DNA from: Dehalococcoidia bacterium
Lineage (GTDB): Bacteria; Chloroflexota; Dehalococcoidia; Lucifugimonadales; Lucifugimonadaceae
Direction: 5' to 3'
Assembly: GCA_012270805.1 (NCBI GenBank)
Contig: JAAXHR010000120.1
Location: 1-27,079, forward strand
Length of the DNA stretch: 27,079 nt
The notes beneath the pieces are model-generated. The model made no database searches. It was not told the DNA's origin and saw only the letters and a list, made by a program, of their open reading frames with translations. The position numbers were made by a program, and so were the translations under genes. Of this stretch, positions 1 to 7,803 are shown in pieces. Each line of letters opens with the position of its first letter. The first letter of the stretch is position 1.

Positions 1-1
1 G

Positions 2-496
2 TGCCGCGTTATCGGCACTGTCGGTTCCGATGAGAAGGCGGAGTATTGCACCGACAAACTCGGGTTCGATGCCTGCGTCAACTACAAGACGGAAGATGTG
101 TTTGCGCGCATTGCCGAACTCGCACCCGATGGTATCGATATCTACTTCGACAACGTGGGCGGGACTGTCACTGATGCGGCGATCGAAAACCTCGCATTGC
201 GCGGTCGGGTGATCGTATGTGGACAGATATCGCAATACAACCTTGAAGATCCAGAGATGGCCCCGCGCAATCTTTGGAACCTGATCACGAAACAGGCCCG
301 TATCGAGGGCTTCTTAGTGTTCAATTTCGAGCAAGACCACGATGTGGCACGTGCGAGGCTTGCGTCTTGGGTGCGCGACGGATCGTTGAAGTACCGCGAA
401 GACATCATGGATGGTTTCGAGGAGGCACCGCGTGCGTTCATCGGACTGATGAATGGTGCCAACTTCGGCAAGCTTTTGGTCAAGATGTCGGACTGA
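2..496 (+). CDS. NADP-dependent medium-chain oxidoreductase, C-terminal part (5' truncated)
   Basis: This is the C-terminal ~164 residues of a zinc-independent medium-chain dehydrogenase/reductase of the prostaglandin reductase / leukotriene B4 dehydrogenase / CurA type. These enzymes reduce the double bond of enones with NADPH in the cytosol. The open frame enters at base 2 with no start in the window. The visible part is the end of the Rossmann domain: a TVGSDEKAEY-like stretch that follows the beta2 strand and normally contacts NADPH phosphate, then the family-typical FDNVGG motif, then GRVIVCGQISQYN, and a C-terminal substrate-lobe segment ending GKLLVKMSD. The N-terminal half, including the nucleotide-binding glycine motif, lies outside the window. 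Family is clear; substrate is unknown. Confidence 0.9.
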   Translation, partial: CRVIGTVGSDEKAEYCTDKLGFDACVNYKTEDVFARIAELAPDGIDIYFDNVGGTVTDAAIENLALRGRVIVCGQISQYNLEDPEMAPRNLWNLITKQARIEGFLVFNFEQDHDVARARLASWVRDGSLKYREDIMDGFEEAPRAFIGLMNGANFGKLLVKMSD

Positions 497-526
497 CTAT
501 CGCAGACGCTACGATTTCGTCGCTTC

Positions 527-556
527 TTGAGGACATGCACGATTCGGCTTCATAAT
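527..556 (+). promoter_or_regulatory. Putative sigma70-type promoter for tRNA-Gly
   Basis: A TTGAGG hexamer at 527-532 (4 of 6 to TTGACA) and CATAAT at 551-556 (5 of 6 to TATAAT) are separated by 18 bases. The -10 lies about 20 bases before the first base of the tRNA, as expected for a short tRNA leader. Assignment is from consensus only. Confidence 0.5.
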
Positions 557-576
557 GCATAATCATTAACTAACGA

Positions 577-651
577 GCGGAAGTAGCTCAGTGGTAGAGC
601 ATCTCCTTGCCAAGGAGAAGGCCGCGGGTTCGAACCCCGTCTTCCGCTCCA
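577..651 (+). tRNA. tRNA-Gly (anticodon GCC)
   Basis: A full cloverleaf can be read. The acceptor stem is GCGGAAG pairing with CTTCCGC, followed by discriminator T and an encoded CCA. The D-arm contains AGCTCAGTGGTAGAGC. The anticodon stem CTCCT/AGGAG encloses loop TGCCA with anticodon GCC, and the T-arm has GTTCGAACCCC. The gene is 75 bases including CCA. It reads glycine codons GGC/GGT. Confidence 0.96.
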
Positions 652-700
652 TCCTTTGCTGGCAGACCCTTCCCACCACTGCGGCTCTACGTGTCAGCAG

Positions 701-1528
701 TTACTCGGCCTCAGGCATTACGCCTTCTGCTGCGTCGGCAGCGATTTGACGTTGTTGCGGAGTGAACGACTCGTCGCTGGCGATCCAACGCAAATAATCT
801 GCGTGGTTTTCGCTCATGTCGTAGAGAGTGTAGCCGCGGTAGCGACCAAAGTTGATGATCGGATCTCCGTCGTCTGACAGAGTAAACCTGCCTTGGTCGT
901 CGATGTGCCTCTCCCCCAAGGTACCAGTCGCCCATTCCTCCAACCGTGCCGGCTCTGACGGCAATTCCGGGTGTTGGTCCAGTTGACCGGCGATTATCGC
1001 GCGGGTCGCGTTCACGGTTGCATCGTTGCCCGTCAACCGATTGAACTCACCGCCAACGAATCGTCGGTGTGCCGAGTCGAAATCCCTGGACTCGAGTCTG
1101 TGGAAGATCTCCATCGCGTCGACTATTGTGCGATCTGAAAGGTGGAAATGGATGCCGGCAAACTCGAATTCCTGTTTTAGGACCTTCAGATGAAACCGAC
1201 GGATGCCGAAGCCTGCGAGGTCGCATCCATCGAGATACTCGTCAAGGGCTTTTGCGTATGCCGCAAATGGCTTGCAATGGGCAACATCTTCATCAGTGAT
1301 GCCGTGGAAGTCGGTGGCACCGGGCGAAATCGGCGCCATTGGATTGATCAACTGGGAACGGAATCGCTCCTGACCGTCCGGCTCGATGCGGAGGGTTGAC
1401 AATCGTACGATGTGTGCCGTCCGACTGTCCGGCCCGGTCGTCTGGACATCGAGGAAGACGATTGGGCGGTCGATTTGGAGGAACGGTTGGTCGTCGGAAT
1501 GTTCCGCTGGGTTTTGGTTGTCTGACAT
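701..1528 (-). CDS. Exonuclease-fold (DnaQ/RNase T-like) protein with C-terminal DUF3820-like domain; catalytic residues mostly replaced
   Basis: The 275-residue protein has a DEDD-type 3'-5' exonuclease fold (about residues 20-190) and a C-terminal domain (about 222-270). The latter contains NFGRYRGYTLYDM...YLRWI, matching the short module called DUF3820 or putative quorum-sensing-regulated virulence factor, often fused to such exonucleases. The fold is recognised from FLDVQTTG, INPMAPI, HGITDEDV and GCDLAGF. The metal ligands are largely lost: exo I keeps D27 but has Q29 for Glu; exo II has H113 after GIRRF where Asp is expected; the exo III H-x4-D pattern reads N168-x4-N173. The reading frame is intact and conserved elsewhere, so it is probably a nucleic-acid-binding or regulatory pseudoenzyme rather than debris (inference). 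A GTG lies directly before the chosen ATG at 1528. It stands alone between tRNA genes. Confidence 0.85.
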   Translation of the reverse strand: MSDNQNPAEHSDDQPFLQIDRPIVFLDVQTTGPDSRTAHIVRLSTLRIEPDGQERFRSQLINPMAPISPGATDFHGITDEDVAHCKPFAAYAKALDEYLDGCDLAGFGIRRFHLKVLKQEFEFAGIHFHLSDRTIVDAMEIFHRLESRDFDSAHRRFVGGEFNRLTGNDATVNATRAIIAGQLDQHPELPSEPARLEEWATGTLGERHIDDQGRFTLSDDGDPIINFGRYRGYTLYDMSENHADYLRWIASDESFTPQQRQIAADAAEGVMPEAE

Positions 1529-1632
1529 CACTATGAGATTGAATTATCTGCGATGCAAGAATGTAATTTCAGTGAGCATGTCACAACTGCCAAGGTGCGG
1601 TGTTTAGAGGATTAGAATTAGGGAAGTCGAGT

Positions 1633-1718
<86 letters not shown>

Positions 1719-1787
1719 ACGCGAGAACTCCTGAGATTTCGAGAACTTGGAAGTTGCGCGCTGAACCGCGTGCGGGTATGGGAAGTC

Positions 1788-1862
1788 TGGTGCCGAGGGG
1801 CGGGATCGAACCGCCGACACATGGATTTTCAGTCCATTGCTCTACCGCTGAGCTACCTCGGC
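1788..1862 (-). tRNA. tRNA-Phe (anticodon GAA)
   Basis: On the minus strand the acceptor GCCGAGG pairs with CCTCGGC, then discriminator A and encoded CCA. The D-arm AGCTCAGCGGTAGAGC is standard. The anticodon stem ATGGA/TCCAT encloses CTGAAAA, anticodon GAA, and the T-arm has GTTCGATCC. It converges on tRNA-Leu across about 69 bases. Confidence 0.96.
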
Positions 1863-1896
1863 AACGTGCGTAAACCCTATTTTATCTTTAGGCCGC

Positions 1897-1905
1897 TGGT
1901 ATAAT
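1897..1905 (+). promoter_or_regulatory. Extended -10 promoter for the DRTGG protein gene
   Basis: The bases TGGTATAAT form a perfect TGn extension plus a perfect TATAAT (1900-1905). No convincing -35 lies upstream, which fits extended -10 promoters. The predicted start near 1912 gives a leader of about 50 bases before the ATG at 1965. The signal sits just upstream (on the opposite strand) of tRNA-Phe. Confidence 0.5.
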
Positions 1906-1964
1906 CCATATCGCAGACGAGCCGCACGATTCGTGGCTCACGCAACCTCGCTTAAGTTCCACGT

Positions 1965-2867
1965 ATGCCGTCGATCATCATCTCGTCAATCAGCGGATCG
2001 AAAGGCAAATCTGCGCTCGCCGCCGCCATCATTTCCCGGTTGAGGAATGACGATGTTCCGGTTATTTCCGCGGCGGATGCGGGCGATCTTTTCGAGGCCG
2101 ATGATGGAGTTCAGGCGGTTGCAACGGAGGCGATCGAGCCTTCAGCCTCCTCGGTTTCGGTTATCGAAGGATCGTCTGGTGATCCATCGCTCGACATCAG
2201 CCTAGCGGAAAAGCTTGACGCGAATGTGATCCTCTTGGCTGGTCTGGATGAGGATGTTAAATCGGTTGCCTCCAAGTATGGCGAGCGACTATCCGGAGTG
2301 ATACTCAACAAGGTGCCGCGCTACCGGGATGTTCACGCCGACAGGATGGTGGCGGCACTGAATGACGACGGTGTGAACTGTTTGGGATGGTTGCCTGAAG
2401 ATCGACGATTGGCGGCGAACACTGTCGACTCGCTCATGGACCATCTTGAAGGTCAATTAGTTTTCGACGTGAACACCACTTCAGAGTTGGTCGACAACGT
2501 TTTGATCGGCGGCTTGGTGCTAGATTGGGGACCGTTCTATTTTCGGTCGCAGGACAACACCTGTGTCGTAGTTCGCTCCGGACGTCCAGACGTTCAAATA
2601 TCCGCCTTACAGAGCGAAACTACGCGGGCGTTAGTGCTGACTGGCGGTGAAAAGCCGATCGATTACGTGTTCTACGAAGCTCGTACGAAGCGTATACCGT
2701 TGATCTTGGTCGATGGCGACACAGATGCCACCATGAACGCTCTCGATGCTTTGGCTCCTGAGGGCTTTTCGCATCCTGAAAAACTTTCACGATTAAGCCA
2801 GTTATTGGCCGAACGTTCCATAATCGATCCGATATTGGATCTCGTCGCTCTGCCCGCGACTCGCTGA
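1965..2867 (+). CDS. BioD-like P-loop protein with DRTGG domain
   Basis: The 300-residue protein resembles the stand-alone version of the N-terminal region of large phosphotransacetylases. A BioD-like P-loop domain (about 1-165) is followed by a DRTGG domain (about 175-290). The N-terminus, SISGSKGKSALAAAI, matches the Walker-A strand-loop-helix of dethiobiotin synthetase-like proteins, and LSGVILNKVP is the guanine/ATP-domain strand typical of the group. The second half follows the DRTGG pattern: DNVLIGGLVLD, then RALVLTGGEKPID, then IPLILVDGDTDA. The protein has no demonstrated reaction in most organisms; a nucleotide-dependent sensory or regulatory role is inferred. It starts at ATG with a weak ribosome site and a good extended -10 promoter upstream. 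The methyltransferase follows after 26 bases, so the two are probably co-transcribed. Confidence 0.8.
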   Translation: MPSIIISSISGSKGKSALAAAIISRLRNDDVPVISAADAGDLFEADDGVQAVATEAIEPSASSVSVIEGSSGDPSLDISLAEKLDANVILLAGLDEDVKSVASKYGERLSGVILNKVPRYRDVHADRMVAALNDDGVNCLGWLPEDRRLAANTVDSLMDHLEGQLVFDVNTTSELVDNVLIGGLVLDWGPFYFRSQDNTCVVVRSGRPDVQISALQSETTRALVLTGGEKPIDYVFYEARTKRIPLILVDGDTDATMNALDALAPEGFSHPEKLSRLSQLLAERSIIDPILDLVALPATR

Positions 2868-2882
2868 AACACGTGCGAGACC

Positions 2883-2887
2883 GGAGG
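2883..2887 (+). promoter_or_regulatory. Ribosome binding site deciding the methyltransferase start
   Basis: GGAGG lies 6 bases before the ATG at 2894. It falls inside the reading frame if the upstream GTG at 2873 were used, so the ATG is preferred. Confidence 0.65.
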
Positions 2888-2893
2888 TTCGGC

Positions 2894-3712
2894 ATGTCCT
2901 CGCTGCGGGAAACGTATCTGCATGGGCATCATCGTTCCGTTCTATCGGCTCACTCAGCAAGGACTGCGGAAGACGCAGCCGCATTTCTGTTGCCGCATAT
3001 CAAGCCGGGGATGAGCCTCCTCGATTTCGGGTGTGGCCCCGGGACGATAACCATGGGATTGGCAGATGCGGTCGGTAACAGCGGTTCTGTGCTCGGCATC
3101 GATATCTCCGAAGGCTTGCAAGAAGAATGGAATCGCCGACTGGAAGAGACTGGTGCAACGAATTTGGAGTTCCGCGTCGACGACATATACGAGACCGAAC
3201 TTGAGCGGGACCAGTTCGATGTAGTCTACGCACATCAGATACTCCAGCATCTCGGCGATCCTGTGAGGGCACTGGTGGCGGCTTCGCGGCTCGCTAAACG
3301 CGGTGGGTTGGTTGGGATCAGAGAAGTTGATTGGGGAACCTTTGCAGCGTTTCCACAGTCGAAGGCGCTTGACGACTTCAGACGCGTATACGACGCAGTC
3401 GCGATCCGCAATGGCGGCACTCCACACGCGGGTCGTCACATACTCGAATGGATGGAAACGACTGGCGAACTGACGGATATCCGGATCACTACTAGCACTT
3501 GGACGTTCTACGAGGAGAGCGGAAAGACATGGTGGGGCGATCAGTGGTCGCAACGGATTTTGGAATCGGACATCGCGAAAAAGGCTATCGAGTACGGAAT
3601 CGCGACGCGAACGGAGTTGGAGGCGATTTCTCGAGGGTGGCAAGAATGGAAGGTCGCCCCGGGATCAGTATCGTGTTTCACTCACTTTGAGGGCTTAGCT
3701 CGTCGCATCTGA
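2894..3712 (+). CDS. Class I SAM-dependent methyltransferase (UbiE/Methyltransf_11-like)
   Basis: A 272-residue cytosolic methyltransferase with the Rossmann-like class I fold. Motif I is LLDFGCGPG (about residues 42-50), which binds S-adenosylmethionine. Motif II follows as VLGIDIS with its acidic ribose ligand, then FRVDDIYE, then FDVVYAHQILQHLGDP as motif IV with the family-typical hydrophobic turn, and GGLVGIREVDWG as the next strand. The C-terminal ~100 residues, with many aromatics (TWTFYEES, TWWGDQW), form the acceptor lid and do not reveal the substrate. The size fits the UbiE/Methyltransf_11 or _31 group. The start at 2894 is preferred to GTG 2873 because GGAGG is well placed. The closest neighbour is the DRTGG gene, with no obvious pathway link. 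Confidence 0.85.
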   Translation: MSSLRETYLHGHHRSVLSAHSARTAEDAAAFLLPHIKPGMSLLDFGCGPGTITMGLADAVGNSGSVLGIDISEGLQEEWNRRLEETGATNLEFRVDDIYETELERDQFDVVYAHQILQHLGDPVRALVAASRLAKRGGLVGIREVDWGTFAAFPQSKALDDFRRVYDAVAIRNGGTPHAGRHILEWMETTGELTDIRITTSTWTFYEESGKTWWGDQWSQRILESDIAKKAIEYGIATRTELEAISRGWQEWKVAPGSVSCFTHFEGLARRI

Positions 3713-3875
3713 GCTTGATCCGTACTACGGACCTAGTCCTTACTCGATCCGAATCCCAGACCGCTTGCGGCGAATGTCGAGGATGCGATGAAGCCACATC
3801 GGGATGTTTGTGCGAAACTAGTTATGACACACGCGTTAAAATCCGAACTTGTGTGACCACCAAATGGTAGCTCTA

Positions 3876-6239
3876 ATGACAAACCCCTATGCCGTGCTCG
3901 AAGGACTGTCCGATGCCCAACGGGCCGCGGCTTCATATATCGACGGGCCATTAATCATTGTCGCCGGGCCGGGTAGCGGGAAGACGCGCGTCATGGCGCA
4001 CCGGATGGCGTACATCCTGGCGACTGGCGTTCGACCGTGGCGGGCGCTGGGAGTGACGTTCACGAACAAAGCCGCGTCCGAGCTGCGTCAGCGATGCGAC
4101 GCTTTGGCGAATCGCTTCGTGCCGGACGCGTCTGAAACGAACGTCAGCACGTTTCACTCCTTCGGCGCACGTTTCTTGCGCATCCACCACGCCGCCGCCG
4201 GATTGGGCCGCGACTTCACGATTTACGACCGCGATGATCAAGAGCGGTTGATGAAGTTGATTTTGGAAGACATGGATGTGGAAGCCAAGGTTGGAGAAGT
4301 ACTGGCGGATATTGGAAAAGCGAAAAACAACAATCAGCTGCCGGAGGAATTCGCGGACATCGGCACTGGTTACCGGCACGAGTTGCACGCAGAGATATAC
4401 GAACAGTACGAGGCGGCGTTGCAGAGATCGAACGGTGTTGATTTTGACGACCTCCTATTGAAGCCTTATCGAACTTTGGTCACGGATGACCATATTCGGA
4501 CCGCGATGCAGAGCCGATACGAACACATCATGGTTGATGAGTTCCAAGACACCAATGCTTTGCAGTTCGAACTGGTGCGCGTACTGGGCGATGCCTATCG
4601 CAACATATGCGTAGTGGGAGATCCGGATCAGTCTATCTACTCGTGGCGGAACGCAAGGCCTGAGAACATGGAGCGATTGGCCGAGGTATTGGACGGGTGC
4701 AAGGTGTTCGAACTGAGCGAGTCATACCGCTCGACCAAGACGATCATCGCTGCCGCATCAGGTCTGATCGCGCACAACAGCCGCATGCTCGACCGCGTCC
4801 TTTTCACGAACAACGAAGAAGGAGAACCGGTCGAGATTGGTGTCACCGAACACCCGGACCATGAAGCCTCCGTTATCCTGGATCTCGTCGAGCGACAGGT
4901 AAGGCCCAAGGTCGATGAGAAGGGCGGGGAAAATGCACGCGTTCCGGGCAACCTCGATGATATTGCCGTCCTGTATCGCACCAATGCCCAATCTCGGGCG
5001 ATCGAGACAGAGTGCAGCCGACGCGGAGTCCAGTACCGTCTGATCGGCGGCGTCAGGTTCTACGAGCGACGCGAGATCAAGGACGCTCTGGCGCTCCTAC
5101 GTATGGTAGTAAATCCTTCTGACGAAACATCGCTTCGGCGCGTTATCAACGTCCCGCCGCGTGGCATCGGTCCGGCGACACTGCGCAAGATTGAGGAATT
5201 CAGCATCTTCAACAATGTTTCACTGCTTGAAGCGGTGTTGATGTCGTCGGATCCTGCGTCTTCACATGAACTCGGTTTGGGTCGGGCGGCACTCACCAAG
5301 GTGCGATCATTTGCGGATTTCGTGAATACGTTGATCGCCAACTCGGAAAGGCATTTTCCGCATGATCTGCTGGACTATGCGCTGAAGGGCAGTGGATACA
5401 TAGATTGGGTCAAAAAGGATACCGAAACAAGGGCGGAGCGACTTGAAAACATTGAAGAGTTGAAGTCGTTAGCCGAAAAGTATTCGAGTAGTGAAGACGG
5501 TAATGACCCGAGGCAGGCATTGTCAGACCTATTGGAGCACACTTCGCTATTCGCCAACGTGGATTCGATGGATGAGGGATTAGGTACAGACGAGTCAAAT
5601 GTCATGAGACCGAGTGAAGCCGCTGGCGCGATTACATTGATCACCCTTCACCAAGCTAAAGGTTTGGAGTTCGATACCGTCTTCATCGCCGGTGCCAATG
5701 AGGGGGTGTTACCCCATGCAATGGCTCTAAACGTGCAGACCCAGGACGACTACGAAGCTGCGTGTGGCGAAGAGCGTCGTTTGATGTACGTGGGCATGAC
5801 ACGCGCCAAACGCAAGTTGCATGTCACGTGGTCGTTGTACACATCAGCATCGTTATACCGACGGCAGAACACTCCCTCCCAGTTCCTGAAAGAAGTACCG
5901 GAAGAGCGTGTGAAAGAAGTCGAGTACGCCCGCGTGCCCGGCCGCGCCGCTCCGCCACCGGTTGCATTCTCTTCCAGTTTCGGGATCGCGGTCGATCGCA
6001 ACAGATTCGCGCCGTCAAGACGGCGGGAGCAACGCGAGAAGTTCACCGAGCGGGGATTGGATGAGATGCCGGTCGAGTTGCAACTGAAAGCCGGGCAACG
6101 CGTTAAGCACAGCAAGTTCGGTACGGGTGTCGTCGTCAATTCACGCCCGATCAAGGATGACGTCAGGGTGACTGTCGCATTCTCCAGCGAGGGAGTGAAG
6201 ATGTTGATGGCGAGCATGGCCGGCCTCAAGAAGATATAG
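3876..6239 (+). CDS. pcrA: ATP-dependent DNA helicase PcrA/UvrD
   Basis: A 787-residue superfamily 1A 3'-5' helicase that unwinds DNA in nucleotide excision repair, replication restart and removal of RecA filaments. All motifs are in order: Q motif GLSDAQRAA; motif I AGPGSGKT (30-37); Ia TFTNKAA; motif II VDEFQDTN; motif III GDPDQSIYSWR; motif IV SYRST; motif V TLHQAKGLEF; motif VI EERRLMYVGMTRAKR. The C-terminal GQRVKHSKFGTGVVV is the Tudor-like domain that binds RNA polymerase in PcrA/UvrD. The length is normal (about 720-790). Candidate starts are TTG 3849, ATG 3864 and ATG 3876; the last gives the family-like N-terminus MTNPYAVLEGLS. A small membrane protein gene follows after about 10 bases, probably in the same transcript. 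The family call is secure; PcrA versus UvrD naming is by convention. Confidence 0.97.
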   Translation: MTNPYAVLEGLSDAQRAAASYIDGPLIIVAGPGSGKTRVMAHRMAYILATGVRPWRALGVTFTNKAASELRQRCDALANRFVPDASETNVSTFHSFGARFLRIHHAAAGLGRDFTIYDRDDQERLMKLILEDMDVEAKVGEVLADIGKAKNNNQLPEEFADIGTGYRHELHAEIYEQYEAALQRSNGVDFDDLLLKPYRTLVTDDHIRTAMQSRYEHIMVDEFQDTNALQFELVRVLGDAYRNICVVGDPDQSIYSWRNARPENMERLAEVLDGCKVFELSESYRSTKTIIAAASGLIAHNSRMLDRVLFTNNEEGEPVEIGVTEHPDHEASVILDLVERQVRPKVDEKGGENARVPGNLDDIAVLYRTNAQSRAIETECSRRGVQYRLIGGVRFYERREIKDALALLRMVVNPSDETSLRRVINVPPRGIGPATLRKIEEFSIFNNVSLLEAVLMSSDPASSHELGLGRAALTKVRSFADFVNTLIANSERHFPHDLLDYALKGSGYIDWVKKDTETRAERLENIEELKSLAEKYSSSEDGNDPRQALSDLLEHTSLFANVDSMDEGLGTDESNVMRPSEAAGAITLITLHQAKGLEFDTVFIAGANEGVLPHAMALNVQTQDDYEAACGEERRLMYVGMTRAKRKLHVTWSLYTSASLYRRQNTPSQFLKEVPEERVKEVEYARVPGRAAPPPVAFSSSFGIAVDRNRFAPSRRREQREKFTERGLDEMPVELQLKAGQRVKHSKFGTGVVVNSRPIKDDVRVTVAFSSEGVKMLMASMAGLKKI

Positions 6240-6249
6240 GCTTCGTTTC

Positions 6250-6777
6250 GTGTTTTCGAAGATGCCCGACCGTACCTTCGTATTCGCGGTTTTCGCGTTG
6301 TTACTGAGCATCGCGGCGTTCGCCTATTTGGTCCTATGGCCTTCATTCGAAATTATCGAAACTAACGCCGATGGAGTTACAACGTCTAGGCGAGCAGGCA
6401 TCGGGGAGGCGAACGGAGTCTTAGGTGTCGTATTTGCAGTGATTCCAGTATTGATTACGCTTGGGGCGATACTGTCTGTTCCGCCGAGTGGTCAATCAGA
6501 AAGGCGGCATAAGCTCAACTTGATAGTCGGGACGGTCCTTTTGTGGGGATACATAATGCTTTTCGCACAGAGGATCGGCATCTTGTACGTTCCAGCGGCG
6601 ACTATGTTGACCTCCGTGATCGTGTTGATGCTGGTGCGTGACCGGGCTTGGGGGAAACCTATAGCACAGGAGCGCACTAAAAGTGCTCGCGAACTACGGG
6701 AAGAAGCGGTGAACCGTGCGGCACGATCCGGTAACAGGGTTGGACGTAGACGGTCTATGCGACGCCGCTCCCGTTAG
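6250..6777 (+). CDS. Small four-helix membrane protein, function unknown
   Basis: I do not recognise this family. The 175-residue protein has four hydrophobic segments: about 9-30 (FVFAVFALLLSIAAFAYLVLW), 54-76, 90-108 and 112-130. A short soluble loop (EIIETNADGVTTSRRAG) lies between the first two. The C-terminus is a strongly basic cytoplasmic tail ending in RRRSMRRRSR, which could contact nucleic acid or anionic lipid (inference). It starts at GTG 6250, with ATG 6262 as the alternative; neither has a strong ribosome site. It begins about 10 bases after pcrA stops, so co-transcription is likely, but nothing shows that the two proteins work together. Confidence 0.65.
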   Translation: MFSKMPDRTFVFAVFALLLSIAAFAYLVLWPSFEIIETNADGVTTSRRAGIGEANGVLGVVFAVIPVLITLGAILSVPPSGQSERRHKLNLIVGTVLLWGYIMLFAQRIGILYVPAATMLTSVIVLMLVRDRAWGKPIAQERTKSARELREEAVNRAARSGNRVGRRRSMRRRSR

Positions 6778-6841
6778 TTACACTTTGTCAGAGTCGGCAA
6801 TGTCCAGCGGCTAGATTCATGTAGCGTCAAAGCAAGGTAAA

Positions 6842-7306
6842 TTGCGTTCGGTAATTACAGACGAGATGCGTTCTTTCATCGGTGTGAAATCGCCGCCGAT
6901 CACCTATCGCGTGTCACATCGCGAGATTGCCCGTTTCAATGCTGCTATCCGAGGTGTCTTACCCCCCGTTGAGAACGATCCCGACTTTGGGGATGGCGAG
7001 CCGATGATCGAAGCGAATCCGCTTATCCTACGGTCGTTCATCACGGCGCCTTTCGACCCGCCGTTTCCAGAGCCTTTCCACGACGTTTTGGATGGCGGTA
7101 GCCGCTTCAGATTCATAAGACCGGTCGTCGCTGGAGACGAAATTACGGTGGTGCGGAAGATGCAGGAAATCTTCGAGAAAAGCGGTCGTTTTGGCAGTAT
7201 GCTGTTCAAAGTGTCAGAAGTGAGTTATTCAGATGTGTCCGGGGAACTGGTAGCCACTCAAGAATCGACCAGCATTTCGTATGGTCGACCAGCCGGAACT
7301 GTGTAG
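6842..7306 (+). CDS. MaoC-type hot-dog protein, N-terminal FAS1-like dehydratase domain
   Basis: A 154-residue single hot-dog domain of the MaoC N-terminal / FAS1-like dehydratase family. Recognisable elements are the opening ITDEMRSFIGVKSPPITYRVSHREIARF split over the first helix, then PFHDVLDGGSRFRF and RPVVAGDEITV, the hot-dog helix end and strand. Such proteins pair with a second hot-dog subunit carrying the catalytic Asp-His, as HadA pairs with HadB in mycobacteria, to hydrate or dehydrate acyl-CoA or acyl-ACP thioesters. The D-x4-H catalytic motif is not evident here, fitting the non-catalytic partner. The start is TTG with AAGG about 5 bases before; ATG 6866 is the alternative. It is first of three genes with 7349-7777 and 7804-9678. 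Confidence 0.85.
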   Translation: MRSVITDEMRSFIGVKSPPITYRVSHREIARFNAAIRGVLPPVENDPDFGDGEPMIEANPLILRSFITAPFDPPFPEPFHDVLDGGSRFRFIRPVVAGDEITVVRKMQEIFEKSGRFGSMLFKVSEVSYSDVSGELVATQESTSISYGRPAGTV

Positions 7307-7336
7307 TCGAGCTACGTTGGCGCAATCCGCGCGATG

Positions 7337-7342
7337 AAGAGG
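7337..7342 (+). promoter_or_regulatory. Ribosome binding site deciding the second MaoC start
   Basis: AAGAGG ends 6 bases before the ATG at 7349. The upstream ATG at 7334 lies over this site, so initiation at 7349 is favoured. Confidence 0.65.
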
Positions 7343-7348
7343 TTTTCC

Positions 7349-7777
7349 ATGACCAAGGTAATGTTTGAGGACGTTGAGATCGGAGGCGGGCCGGAGGCCG
7401 TTACGCAAGTCGTGACGCCGAGGCAGCTGGTCCAGTACGCCGCGGTGTCGCAGGATTTCACGCCGATCCACTACAACACTGATTACGCTCGTAGCGCGGG
7501 CCACGACGACATCATTATCCACGGCGCGCTGAAAACCGCTCTGTTATCGCAGATGCTTGTCGATTGGGCAGGAGACGTCGGCGCGGTCAAGAAACTGGAA
7601 ACGTCGTACCGAGGCATTGATTACGCGGGCGCGGTAACCTGCGCAGGTACCGTCACCGGAAAACGGGTCGAGGATGGCATCGGACTTGTCGATCTGGACA
7701 TTGAATTTCGAAATGCAGATGGTGTGGTCACCACGCCGGGAAAAGCTACGGTCGCGCTGACGATGCGCGGCAAATGA
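7349..7777 (+). CDS. MaoC-family (R)-specific enoyl-CoA hydratase / dehydratase, catalytic hot-dog subunit
   Basis: A 142-residue single hot-dog protein of the MaoC/hydratase 2 family, which adds water to trans-2-enoyl thioesters to give (3R)-hydroxyacyl products, or the reverse. The hydratase 2 motif is present: YAAVSQDFTPIHYN, with the catalytic dyad at D36 and H41, followed by the HGALKTALL helix. Near the end, VDLDIEF and GKATVALTM are the closing strands. The length equals one hot-dog domain, so it most likely pairs with the product of 6842-7306 (inference from HadAB). The SDR-SDR gene begins 26 bases downstream and would oxidise a (3R)-hydroxyacyl product, so the three form a coherent set. 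Confidence 0.9.
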   Translation: MTKVMFEDVEIGGGPEAVTQVVTPRQLVQYAAVSQDFTPIHYNTDYARSAGHDDIIIHGALKTALLSQMLVDWAGDVGAVKKLETSYRGIDYAGAVTCAGTVTGKRVEDGIGLVDLDIEFRNADGVVTTPGKATVALTMRGK

Positions 7778-7803
7778 AACACGAACAATAGGAGAGTATT
7801 GAG

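Noticed and set aside
2954..3643. 229-codon minus-strand open frame opposite the methyltransferase
   Set aside because: It lies fully inside a recognised gene; its translation is Arg/Pro/Cys-rich without family motifs, as expected for an antisense shadow.
3719..3732. Inverted repeat TCCGTACTACGGA after the methyltransferase gene
   Set aside because: At most a 4-pair stem with a 5-base loop and no T-run; too weak to call a terminator.
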